From Daphnia pulex (Eukaryota > Arthropoda > Branchiopoda > Diplostraca > Daphniidae), in assembly GCF_021134715.1 (NCBI RefSeq), contig NC_060017.1, positions 2,480,001-2,544,000 of the forward strand: a DNA stretch of 64,000 bases, in the 5' to 3' direction. The position numbers and the translations under genes were made by a program. A model generated the notes under the pieces. The model did no database searches and was not told the origin of the DNA. It saw only the letters and a program-made list of their open reading frames with translations. Position 1 is the first letter of the stretch. Each line of letters starts with the position of its first letter. This document shows, in pieces, positions 26,323 to 40,800 of this stretch.

Positions 26323-27289
26323 TCCTACAAAGCTATATATATATATAAATATATATAAAGTATATACCTCTCGATGATAATTCTATTCAGATGGAGCGTT
26401 GAAATTGATGCAATCTTGAGCAACTTTAACGGCAACTGATCAGGCATGTGCTGAAAAGCAATTTTCCTTTCTTAACCTCTTCCCCTGCTCTATTTCGCTT
26501 CGCTCTCATCAAACAAAACATCTTTCTTCTCAAACAATCAGCCTTACGTGGAAAAGTAATAATAAACCAAATTATTTGTCACGAGAAATTGTGTCTTATT
26601 TTGTTTTCGTTTTATAATCCTGATAAAATCATACAGAGACAAAAACTAAACTTGGGTGAACAACTCTATATAACATATCTATTTTAACAAGCTACATTTG
26701 TCGAAATTACGCATATAATTTTTGTCCTGAACCACTAAACGTAAAAGTCAAAAGTAGAGATTCTTATTTCCCCCTTAATTCTGATTTATTGATTTATTTA
26801 TGTATCGTCGGGACAAATTTTTAGATGATGCAATCATGTGGATTACATCATTTCTGAACATACAACCAATCGACAAGATCACAAGAATTACCATGGGCTA
26901 ATGGAGTAATGGGCTCATTAATGGGGAACATAAATGGGGATTTTAAAACAATAGCCACCTAGGAATAGTTTATCGAACCACCGTAACGAACGCGGCGCAC
27001 ATTTTTGAAATCAGCAAGGACCGAGCAAAGAAAATACCTCTAAACGAAATTCATGGTAAAAAAATTTTAAATATGGATAATTGAACAATGTGCGCGAAAT
27101 TGAATTAAAGTCGATACAAAAGTAATTTCTAATGAATGAGAAAACAGTCGAAAGGTAAACGCGAAATTCTTTGCGAGAAGTGAGTTGCTCAACAAACATA
27201 TCCTAACAAAGTCTATATATATTGGACTGAATTATAAGACATATATTGTCATATCGAAGATAATTTCAAGGAATTAGTTCAAAACCAAC
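26323..27289. other. Intergenic stretch: USP47 3' UTR and FEM1-like promoter
   Basis: 967 bp, AT-rich. It opens with an (AT)-rich run at about 26335-26362, contains a USP47 polyadenylation signal (26561) and ends with the presumed promoter of the FEM1-like gene. No other gene was recognised. Confidence 0.7.
27214..27222 (+). promoter_or_regulatory. Candidate TATA box of the FEM1-like gene
   Basis: TATATATAT lies 68 bp upstream of the ATG at 27290. A start site about 30 bp downstream would leave a short, unspliced 5' UTR, which fits a single-exon gene with its own regulated promoter. Confidence 0.5.
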
Positions 27290-29044
27290 ATGGACTTTAA
27301 TAAAATGGACGATTGCACTTCACCGCTGACTCCAGAATTTTATATCTTTCTATTATTCGGTATGTCATTGCCTTTGATTTTTTTCTTCCTGATAACCAAA
27401 AGAAGCCGGAATCAATCGAATGCTTGCTGGAGACTTTTGCAACACGTCTTCCAGGGAGCAATTAAATCTGAATTTATACCGGAATTACAAGAAATACTTG
27501 CCATTCAAGGCCCAGAAATAACTTTACCGGCAACTTCCCTCGACGAACATGAAACTACCGCCATGTTGACCGCCATCCAAAACGGATCTTGTGAAGTTGT
27601 CGTCTTTCTAAGGGAGCTTGGAGTTGATGTTAATCTCCGTGGGACTTTCGAGTGGAGGGGAGTCAAGTATGACAATGTCTCACCTCTATGCGCAGCCATA
27701 ATAAGCCGTCAGGTGGACATTGTTTACGAATTTGTCATCGTCGAAGAGGACCAGTTGGATGAGGTCACCGCCGACATGGACGGAATTAAGAACAGCTCAC
27801 TTGATAAGGAGCACAAGATTGAAGTCTTGGAATTAATGGGAGCCGCCTACGCTCTTTGCCCAGTACCATTTAGTTACGCCATTTCTATCTGGAAAGAAGC
27901 CACGAGACTTCGCTACTCGACAGTCGATGGACAACCGGTGATCCCCAAAACAATTTCGCCTCCGTCTGATCTTTTTGCCAAGGCGATGGGCTTCACTTCT
28001 GAATTCCTGACATTGGAACACCTCGAGCAACTCGAAGCCCAGCTTGACTTTGATGATGACTACCCTGAATTGAATCTCTACACTCAGGCCTTGTTAGTCA
28101 TTCAGAGGATTATGGATAAATCAAATCCCGAGGAACATAAATATATCCTCGCGCTATTGTGCGCTTACGCCTTGAATAACTTCCACAATGACAGGAATCG
28201 AGCCGTCAGCATCGGAATGTACCTATTGAGTCAATTTCAAGGACTTGAAGACTTGGATGAAGACTTTAACAGCGTATTAATAGAAACGATTGGGATGCTA
28301 GTTACAAATTTCAAAAACCTCTATGACATGCCCATCGGCTCCGACCGAGTAGAGCTATCGTTCGCCAATCTAATAACAACACTGGAAAGTACCTTAAAAG
28401 TGAATCAAAATACGGTTGACTACCTTGATGACTACGATAATTTTGCTTTGTTGACTTTGGACTTGATTGGCTTTTTAACCGATATGCTCCCTGTATTAAG
28501 TAAACAAGAAAGTCGTCGATTAAAGCAGACTCTTATCAGTTTCAATCACACCGACTTTAGGTTCCACATGGTAGACCATGGAAATGTTCTACACCTGACG
28601 TGTCGTCAGTGTTATGAAGACTTAATAGAACCGACACGCTTTCCAATCAGCGTGATAAAAGTTTTGCTGGAACTGGGAGCCGATCCGAATTTTACTTCGT
28701 CCTACTTTGAAGAGACTCCTCTCCACATTCTAGCGAAGAGCAACCAATGGGAACTCTGGCTGGAGACAACGAATATTACCGAAGCAGTTCAGCTGCTGTT
28801 GGACTCGGGAGCCAATATCGATCAGCCAGATGGCAAAGGAAAAACATGTTTGGATCTTTTCAAACTCAAAGAAAAAGAATTGAGTAAAAAAGGAACGCCA
28901 AGCATTTTCCTGCAAAAACTGATCCAAAGAGAGCAGCTGCGGCCGCTTAAATGTTTAGCTGCCCAAGTGATTCGTCGGAATCGAATCCCATTCGTCCCCG
29001 GCGACCTGCCAAACACTCTACTCACGTTTGTAAACCGTCACTGA
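27290..29044 (+). CDS. Divergent intronless FEM1-like ankyrin protein with N-terminal hydrophobic helix
   Basis: One uninterrupted 584-residue frame. The C terminus is clearly FEM1: two ankyrin-type units (NVLHLTCRQ ... LLELGADPNF; TPLHILAKS ... LLDSGANIDQPDGKG), then RPLKCLAAQVIRRNRIPF and PNTLLTFVNRH, matching the FEM1 tail that holds the CUL2/elongin-binding VHL-type box. The middle (IEVLELMGAAYAL; WKEATRLRY) matches the FEM1 helical region. The N-terminal ankyrin array, normally about seven repeats that recognise C-terminal degrons, is reduced to about two recognisable units (residues 85-150). Residues 17-35 (YIFLLFGMSLPLIFFFLI) form a strong membrane helix followed by TKRSRNQ, which is not a FEM1 feature. 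Canonical FEM1 is about 620-660 residues, usually multi-exon and soluble. The lack of introns suggests retroposition or a lineage-specific paralogue. TATA at 27214 and AATAAA at 29133 suggest it is expressed. An E3 substrate-receptor role is inferred. Confidence 0.82.
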   Translation: MDFNKMDDCTSPLTPEFYIFLLFGMSLPLIFFFLITKRSRNQSNACWRLLQHVFQGAIKSEFIPELQEILAIQGPEITLPATSLDEHETTAMLTAIQNGSCEVVVFLRELGVDVNLRGTFEWRGVKYDNVSPLCAAIISRQVDIVYEFVIVEEDQLDEVTADMDGIKNSSLDKEHKIEVLELMGAAYALCPVPFSYAISIWKEATRLRYSTVDGQPVIPKTISPPSDLFAKAMGFTSEFLTLEHLEQLEAQLDFDDDYPELNLYTQALLVIQRIMDKSNPEEHKYILALLCAYALNNFHNDRNRAVSIGMYLLSQFQGLEDLDEDFNSVLIETIGMLVTNFKNLYDMPIGSDRVELSFANLITTLESTLKVNQNTVDYLDDYDNFALLTLDLIGFLTDMLPVLSKQESRRLKQTLISFNHTDFRFHMVDHGNVLHLTCRQCYEDLIEPTRFPISVIKVLLELGADPNFTSSYFEETPLHILAKSNQWELWLETTNITEAVQLLLDSGANIDQPDGKGKTCLDLFKLKEKELSKKGTPSIFLQKLIQREQLRPLKCLAAQVIRRNRIPFVPGDLPNTLLTFVNRH

Positions 29045-30713
29045 AGGAAGATCCACTTCTCCGCACTTCTCATTCTCACAAGTTTCCATTTGATTGAATT
29101 GTAATGCAAATCGTCTTGTTTGAATTTTCGTTAATAAACTCGTTTTCTAATATCTTTTCTAGCCTACTATATTTTTGCGGATTAGTATGTACTATACCTA
29201 GTGGATTGTGTTACATCTCATTACAGTATGAAATCTTAGTTGTATATCGAGACAGAAGATTAGAATTTGCCCATATAGGTAGCACGCATTGACATCGAAG
29301 ACAAAGTGATATCGTAGCCTCGAACCGCCCCGTGTTCCTCTTGCGAAAAGAAGTTACCGTCTGAACGCTGGGCGAAAAAAAAATCACAGCAAGCTCAATC
29401 AAAATCATAAAATGGTTGTTTGTATTAACATAAACAAAAATAAAAGGAGGCAAATTTTGCGTTTTATGTTACAGAGACCCGTGTGTACATTTCTTGATTT
29501 TTTGTTGAGCTTTTGTTTTTGTTCGTTTGTCGTCGACTCACGCGACGAGCGTCAAATCGGTGGCCGACTTATTCTTGACGCAGCCCTGATCTTTTCCATT
29601 CTTATCGAATCCGTGCGTTTTGGTAGTAAAACATCGATATGAACGTGTTTCTCTTGCTGACTCTGCGGGAGGATGCGAGACAAGTCCCAGATTTTGGCCG
29701 TGTTGCTCGAGAGGAATATTGTGTTGTATGTAGGTATTAGTATGAGCAATGAGCATTATAGGACCCAATAGACGGTGCTGGAGTTTCTTCATGCTGGCCT
29801 GCAATCAAGTTTCCTTGACCTGATCCCTGCTCCACCGTTTGACACTATTTGGGCACCGTTCCACCTGGACGCTCTGATCGTATCGATCTGATCAAATAAA
29901 TATTCTGTGTCCTGAACGCGCCGGTTTTTTCGTGGACGAAAACCTTCTGCAGCGAAACTAGACCGACTTTGAACCATTATAGAATAATTGAAATGAGAAA
30001 AGCAAGTCGCGCTCAGGTTACTACATCATATAAAATAGGTGAATAATAATGGGGGTGAAAGAAACGGTCGTCTTATTTTAAAAAAAAAAGAAGCTTGGGT
30101 TGAGTACATGCTGCCATCTGGATTCATCATGGGGTACAAAGCGGCCTCCCTTTCTTCATTGCGTATAGTGCCAAGCAGTCAGCCATTTTGTAGTCAATTC
30201 GTTAAAACTGCCTCTGCTACGTTTTCACCAGCTGCATTCTTCTTAAATTTTCGTGGAGTTTAGGACTCTTCTAGAGGTAATTAACATTAAAATTAGTCTC
30301 AAGGTAATGCATAACTTGTTTCTCTCTCAGTAAACATGTTCGTCTAAGAATATATTCTGAAATCAGGCACACGGTTTGCCGAGGTTGTCTTTTTCAGAAT
30401 TTCTTTAGCGCGACGCAACGCTGCATTAAAAGCAATTTTGCCATTCAAATTGCTTCGGTTTATTTTGACGTCTAATAATTCTGTTGATCTGGTTCAGTGT
30501 GGCAAATTTCGAGTTGTGTTGGGTGCTTTTACCGTTTTCGTACGTGTGGAAGCACACACCTTTTTCACCAGTAGATTTCACTGAAACTATGCTTTCTGTT
30601 CTGCTTGCTATATACTTTAGTCATATAATTCATAAATGGGTACACTTCGATCGGTTAACGTGCATAATGAATACTTTTATTCATAATATTTTCTTGTGTT
30701 TCACAGTTTGAAG
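29045..30713. other. Intergenic stretch with weak minus-strand coding signals and zinc-finger 5' UTR
   Basis: About 1.7 kb. The left part holds the FEM1-like 3' UTR (AATAAA 29133-29138). Minus-strand open frames lie at 29538-29977 (see separate entry). On the plus strand, a candidate noncoding first exon of the zinc-finger gene ends at about 30276 (CTAGAG/GTAATT) and would splice to TTTCACAG at 30706, seven bases before the ATG. Confidence 0.45.
29789..29977 (-). CDS. Possible small hypothetical ORF or gene remnant
   Basis: A 62-residue frame from ATG 29977, rich in Arg/Ser (includes FRPRKNRRVQDTEYLFDQ). Its composition looks protein-like. Further leftward, other minus-strand frames continue with plausible composition, but no junction joins them cleanly. 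It lies between two plus-strand genes and I recognise no family. It could be a lineage-specific gene, a decayed pseudogene, or chance. Confidence 0.2.
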   Translation of the reverse strand: MVQSRSSFAAEGFRPRKNRRVQDTEYLFDQIDTIRASRWNGAQIVSNGGAGIRSRKLDCRPA

Positions 30714-33723
<3,010 letters not shown>

Positions 33724-34137
33724 TCTATTGACACGATGACAAGCGCCCTAGTAATTTTTCTTCGCGAATTGAATCGCTTATTAATTGTGGGATCTGTCAT
33801 TCCCTCTCTGATTCTGAAGATTATCTTTGCATAGAACTTTTGAGCTTCTCTTCCTATTCAACCGTTGCCCCTTGTACAGATGTTGTACCATGACACAGAA
33901 CAGCAGTGAAAATACAACCGGGAAACAAAATATCACGTGGTATTTTCTCATTATGTTGAGAGTTGAAATTCGTTGCCGAGTCCGAGTGATCCTGGGGTCA
34001 AAGTTCCTAATTTAATTTTTTGAGCTGTGTTGGTTGCTATCAATTGAATAGTATGCAAATAATATGTAAAATAATTTCCGTTTCATCGATCAAGTTTATT
34101 TTCTTGGGTATAAACATAAGTAACGTATTCAGTTGAT

Positions 34138-34920
34138 TTAATTTTCCAAGAACGAGACGAATTGGGTAAGACTCTGCAATTGCTCTTCATTCCGCATCAA
34201 CGGAACGTTTTGGGCGGCTTGTCGCTTAGGTATGATTAATTTGGAAGCAGAATCACACGTCCAACCTTGCTCTTCCTGTAGCTTCGCGAGTAATTTTTCC
34301 GCATTCTCTGGATAATCAACATAACCAACCAATTCAGTGAAGGTGGTTGAAGTTATGGACAGATAAGCTTTCCCTAAAAATAATAAACACATTTCATTTT
34401 CATTGAAAATTTCTTTCAGGATGTTCTTGAACTATATACCTATGAGTTGAATTGATTTTTGCCGAAGATTTTCTTCCAGACAGGTCATGTAAGGTTCGAT
34501 TGATGGAGGCCAACTTGTGTTTCTGAGAAGGCTGAACACTGAATTGTGCTCTTTTAACCATAGTTTTTGACCTACCTCCCAGATTTGGCCAAGTAAGGGG
34601 AATGCAGTTTTCTCTTCATTTGAGATTCGTTTCCAAAGAAATTTAGCATTGCATCTACATCAGCGTAAGAAAAACTCTTGATTATTAGCACCAGTCATTA
34701 CAATGTAACTAATATACTTACAAGTCAAAATTACACAGATATATACTGAGTAACTGACTATGCAAATCTGCTAAAACCAATCCGCTCGCACCCTGAAGGA
34801 AAGACATCATTGCAATTAATTGTTCCAAGTTTTCGTCAACAAAACGACAACAGTACCTCGAGTTCCTGCTTCTCCAGTTCTTGGGTGGTACTTTCAAATA
34901 AAACAACTTTAGACGACATT
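34138..34920 (-). CDS. CSN8: COP9 signalosome subunit 8
   Basis: Four exons (34858-34920, 34722-34792, 34440-34654, 34138-34373) encode 194 residues. Family landmarks: QELEKQELE, VLADLHSQLLSIYL, NAKFLWKRI, LGQIWEVGQKLW, then the PCI-type C-terminal half and the end [11 protein letters not shown], which matches the CSN8 C-terminal helix (human ends LTDYVAFLEN). Human CSN8 is 209 residues. CSN8 is the smallest PCI subunit of the COP9 signalosome, which removes NEDD8 from cullins and so controls cullin-RING ligases. AATAAA on the minus strand lies at 34095-34100, 38 bp after the stop. Introns are 65-70 bp. Confidence 0.93.
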
Positions 34921-37751
34921 TCCCCTTTTGAAACCAGGACGTATTTTATGAAATTTGTCGACGATTGTTTAAATCAAGTTCAAGTTACAGCCAACCTTCA
35001 GTATTTTGGCCGTACCTACAAGCCAACAGTGTGCAATTAATTAGACTGTTTTTGGTTTTTATAATGCTTTGTCGTCTGCCACGATCGAAGCAAGAAGTAA
35101 CAATCATCGACACCAGGGGACAGTATATTTTCGAGAAATGGTCAAATGGAGAAATTAACAAATAAAAAAAAATTATGAGGGCGATGAATGAGATTTCCTC
35201 GTGTCAAACTTATGCAATATAATATAAATATGGAAAACCTTCTGAAAATGTGTGCCCTATAAAGGGAACTGGTTTTAAAGCTACATAGTAAAAACATATA
35301 AATACCTCTTTTTTTTCGGTTCTTTGTAGGGACCGTGGCCAACTATAAAAGGTTACAAAATTTTATGAACAAGAAACAAATCCAAGCGTCTTTACTCTTT
35401 ACTTTAAATTTCCTAAAAATGAGGAAAGAATTCGACTTTTCTCCGGAAGAAGATTAATGTCCTTATCGAGCAATTTTTGGCTTTATTTTCTCGAAGATAA
35501 TTTATTCAAACAACCTTGAAGTGTCAAGTAATTGTTTCACAAGTAAAAAAGTTAATGATTGGTAAATCTTAACGCAGAAATGTGGCGGCGGTTGAGAAAG
35601 GGTTTTCCTATTTTGATTTTCTCTTGCTTTTAGTTCGTCAGACTGACGTTAGTAGGCGGCAGTCTGTTTCATCACAGGTTCCCGCCGTTCTTTTATGGGA
35701 GGGGATGTGCTACAACCAATGGGAATTCTCAAAAGTCTAGCCCGAGGGGAATCCAGTCTCTCCCCGTTATATACAAATGTGTTGGGATATAGTTAAGGAC
35801 GACGGGAAGGCCGTCCCAGCTCAGACACATTCTTGAACTTCACGTGCGAGGATATACCTCTTTAGTCACTGCTGAAAATACAAGTTGTAGAGCCAAATGT
35901 TTATTATTCGTCTACTCCCTTCTGCCAACAGATGAAAACGCTGTGAAACATGTGTCGTTAGTGTGTGTGTGTGTGCACAACTCGTGGCGATTATCTTCGT
36001 TTTTATTTTGTTCCAACTTTACACGTGTCTTTAAGATAAACATGATTCCCATCTGGGATAGTCATCTTTAACCGGTAAGATCAACATTTTTTAATGGCTT
36101 TTCATTTTACTCGAGTTGGGGGTTTGGGTGGAGAAAGAATAAATGGTGTCCTTGGTTAGAATTTTCTTCTGAACAACATGCCGGAATATTTTAACATTTC
36201 AAAGTCTCTCATGGGAATTGGGGCCCCCGTGTCTGTTTCTTTGCATATGGTTCGCGGTTAAAACAAGAACAGAATAGAACCACAAAAGTAGGAAGAAGAA
36301 GAAAAAAGAGTTTACACACTTGCGGAAGGAATACAAAGCCCCCCCATTTTCCTCTCCAAATAACATACGTTTCCTTATTTTAAACCTACGATGAAACGAG
36401 AAACATTTTTCGTTTTATGCAAATTTATTTTATTTTCGATTTGAAAATCAGAAGCCTCTTCTTACTCACGTCACTTGGCACTATAAAAATTCGAAATTCT
36501 TATTTTCTCCCCTCTTGCTCGATGAAAGATAGAGTATAAATAACAAAATGACTAACGCACAGAAGCAACCCAGACCTTTGCCAAGAGACGCGTGTTTTAT
36601 TAATGAGTGTAAATAATGAAGTAATAAAAGAATTGCATAAGCGCGTGCAATCTTCCTTTAAAAAAAATATTTCGAATTCTTATGTATACATCACCACGTC
36701 GGAGATGTGTGTATTTTGTGATGTTACAATCAACAAATTTTTTTTCTCATGGTGTTATAGATATTTATCGAGAATTCTAAAGTTAAACATTCTTCATAGG
36801 CAGCTGTCAGATTGCAACTTCTTTCATCGTCTCACTCACGTAGGTAACGAAATTTCAAAATTCAGTCAAAAGCCAGTAGAGAATTACGTACATGCTTAAA
36901 AGAAAACGTATTTCGGCTCAGGATTTTTCACTTGGGAAGAGAGAAGAGGAAAATTTTTACGCCAAAAAATGGTTTCTAAGTACCGGGTACACAACTAATA
37001 ATAACAATCTGCTTTTCCAGGAAGAGAAGAATCAGCCTTTTTTGACACCGTATTCGTGAGAAATAGTTAGAGTGAACAACTGCGAACACTATATTTAGAA
37101 TTATCCGATGATTATTGACAAGACGTATCGGATTTTAATCCCCAGCTCCATTTTCGTCTTCTTCCTTTGGGGCTTATCGTTATTTGAAAACAGATTCAAG
37201 TAGTAGTAGTCCGTTATATAATGTGTATTTTTGTGTTCTTTTTTCTTTTTGGGTTATACCGAGAAAGAAAATATGCATCAAGGGGGGAAAGAAACGATCT
37301 ATCTTATGACTCTCGTTGTACGGTGAAACGTTTAAGATGATGATCTTCTATATATTGCGTCCCATATATCATTCTTCCCCCCGCATTTTTGTCCCTCTCT
37401 AGCTTATGTCTTACTGGATTTTTTCGTTTTTTTTCCCCTCCTTCGTTTTGGGCAATGTTTTAATCATGTCCATGTTGAAAGTCTATCACTGTTATCAAGC
37501 TTTCATAAATCATAGAAATCAAATCTGATAAGGAAATCCTTGTACTTTTTCCTACAAACTCTTTTATATATCTGACCGTAAAACCTTTTTTTTTCTAAAA
37601 TCCCCAAAAGGCAGTTGACGTGTGTGAAACAAGTGAAGTGGCGAAAAAGTAAACATTTGAGCGTGTTGGTTAATGAAGACTATAAGTTTGGCATGCACTG
37701 AAAGGATCACCCCAAGTAATTATATGCCTCATTGTACTATATCCTTTCCAG
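34921..37751 (+). promoter_or_regulatory. CSN8 upstream region and candidate promoter/first exon of the GAS2-like gene
   Basis: About 2.8 kb without a recognised coding gene. At 35,690-35,830 there is a more GC-rich block with CCAAT (in ACAACCAATGGG) and TTATATAC at 35767-35774, which could start plus-strand transcription near 35,800. A consensus donor (ACCG/GTAAGA, 36074/36075) would end a noncoding exon. The matching acceptor TCCTTTCCAG at 37751 precedes the exon with the GAS2-like ATG. The candidate exon contains an upstream ORF opening with ATGCGAG-like sequence at about 35,845. The rest is AT-rich DNA without identified features. Confidence 0.4.
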
Positions 37752-37832
37752 ACGACAACCCTTTCCTCGTCTCCTGCTTTGTTGCTGTTCGTCGACCGTG
37801 TCACACACGACAAGTTTATTAGCCCATCATCA

Positions 37833-40800
37833 ATGTCTCGATTGGAGTGCATCGCTGTGGAAGCCGGTGGGGACTGCGAGGGACAAGAAGTTGTCCTAAT
37901 GGAGCCGCGCCCTTTCAGGCCTTTCAAGTCGAGTGAAGAGTATCTGGTAGCCATGAAAGAGGATCTAGCAGAATGGCTTCATCGTCTCTACCACCCGCAA
38001 CTCAACATTGACTTTGACAACTTTATGGATGTCCTGGAAGACGGCGTCGCACTTTGCAAGGTATACGCACGCTACACTTGTTTCTCTTGCTAACTATTCC
38101 ATTTGTTAGTTGGGGAGGTCAAAAGTCTCGGCTTGAACCATTTATTTGGGTCGTTACTTTACCACATATAACGCCGAAAGTGAAGTTAATGAACACATTC
38201 TTGACATTTCTCGCCGCCCGCTATTTCACTTGTCACTTTGAAGGTCTCGGGGCCAAACAAAAAATTTTTATATTTTTTCAAGGAGAACTTGAAAATGCCG
38301 ACTCTCATGGCAGTTATCATTTCTGGCTGTATGTTCGTGCAATATTTTTTTGGATAGTTACCCAAGTTGATAAGAGATGAACGACTTTGACTTTGACGCG
38401 TGATAAACAACATAAATTAGAGCACGCAAGATACAACAGGGAAATTGCGTTGTTAAAAGGCCACGGTCTGCTGAATTGCGTTACTTTCTTCGACAGAAAA
38501 AAAATGGGCAGAGAGACGTTATTGGCCAAAAAATAAAATGCCATAGAAGAGAAAGTTTCTCGGTCGGGAAGTGTCTTGCACGCATGTGGAACAACAGAGA
38601 AAAGAAGTCATTGCGGAAATAATTTTACTTTTTATTCATTCACAAAAGCACGCCAGGAAGATTGCGTCATTCATGCATCCATCGTTGGTGGATTTCTCTT
38701 ACGTGTACCGTGAAACATGTAACGACTGAGCTCTAGACGGTATCATAAAAGTTTCCAAGACATATTTTCCCTTTCTCGAATTCGATTCGCCAAATTAATC
38801 TGAGCATCCACGAATAATTAAAGAATAAACAAGCCACTTGACGATATTGTTGATGACGTTTCTCTCCTCTTTTTATTCCGCAGCATGCCAACAATGTGAG
38901 GCGGACGGCGATGGCCTACAAGGAGAAACTGGAGCAGCAAGACAGCCAGCGTCGCCGCAAGTTCAGCACTCACTTGGACATACCTGATCGCGATGTTCTC
39001 TTCCGGTCTGAGGTTAGTATACCGTTTTATTATGGTTATCACAGAAAGAAGAAAAACCCCTTGCCCTAAAGAAAAGCCGTATTCATACTATATGATTCCA
39101 TGTATACCAAATGTGCGCGGACTGCGCTCGAGCGATAATTCCGTCATTGGCGCCTTTATTCATTGGCCATTATCCGTAATAGCTCGAATGTGTGTGGGGC
39201 GTGTGCCTGCAGGATTGTTAGCATGGCGATTGTTTTGTCCGCCTTATTTACTCCGCAGATTGGATCTTCGTGCGGGAGGAAAGACACCTGGAGCCTAGAT
39301 TTTTCTTTAATATCAAAAAGACAGCACGACAGAAACTTTCCACTTCGCATCTTTGGTTCGGCGGCGGCGGCGTCGTCGGTATTATAATACCGTTTCTTTT
39401 TAAAAAGCCATCACGGTTTTCGATCATTATGAAAATTCGACCCACTAGCCAGGGAGTCCGCTCTTGCGCACACACAAGTAGGCCGCGCTGATGTCGTTCA
39501 GCAGCGTGAGTCACGCACCAACAAAATGGGAAGGATGCCCAGTTAAACGGGGCGCTCCTATATAAACGACCTACGTGTGTGTGTAGGGTAGGGTACGTCG
39601 TTGTCGGGTGAAAAAGTCAAAGCAAAAAAAAAAAAGATCCGGGAGTCCAAGTAAAGCCCCGGATATTGGTGACCATTTGCGGGAAAAAACACAACATCAA
39701 ATGATGTAATTCAACTTTGGTTAATGCGAACTTTTCACACATGTAAAAGTCCACAATAATTTTTTTAACGTCCAAGTTTTTTGTTTTCTTTTCAAATTAT
39801 CAAGAGCCTGAGAAATAAATTTTTGTTCTTCCCGAACAAATAAATAAGCTTGCGCGCGGTCTCGAGACTCTTGTTTTTTCTTTCAAGGGGACATGTTTTG
39901 TAAGTAAATAAAATTCGGTAGTAAAAAAACGATAGAGGAGAGAGAGAACGAAGCGACTTTTTATGAGTAGAAATATTTATTTTAGACGCAATCCGTTAGG
40001 TTTGACTTCCCCCTTTGAAAAATTTTTTCGACAACGCCCGCTCACAGCAAACATCGATTGTTTATACAAGTCAAAAAGGTTTCCAGTTTTGGATATGCTA
40101 CATGATTCCGGGGCTATAACAGCAGCTGAGAAATCACGGGGAACGTGTTTTTTTGTTTTCCAGCTGAATGTTTTTACACTCTGGAGGGACATTTGGGCGT
40201 TACTTTTTTTAAAAGGGGAAAAATTCGATTCGGATAGGCGATAAGTCAATTTTACACGCCAGGTCGGCAGGCGCCAGTTACAAGTTTACAAGGTCGCGTG
40301 ATTTAATATAAAACGCGATTTTCTTCGCCAGATTTACACTTACATGTATATGTATTTTTTTCCTTATACTATTATCACTAGCAGATAATAATGAACCAAT
40401 TTCATTTGGTATCAAACTTTACCACATCCGTTAAAAACAAAGTTCTTTTTTTCTTTCCTTCATAGATATGAGGTTTCGCCATATTATATAGTAGCAGTGC
40501 AAAGAATATTTTTTCACTTTGCCAATGGATAAATAACTTTTTTGGGTGTCTGAGGGTGTGTACGCATTCCATTGAAGCGTATAGAGGGGGGACTTGTATG
40601 AGCGCCATATTTAAGTGCATGTTATTGCACTGTCGTGAGAGTACTCGGCGGTTTCCCATTACGTTTTTTGAAGGGTCTGGTAGATGACCCGTGCATAAGA
40701 AAGAAAATAAAGGACCTCTGGTGCTAACCGCAGTTGTCTCGATACGATGTCATTTGTTATAGGTGAAACCCAAGAGTTTCTTCGCCCGCGACAACGTTCA

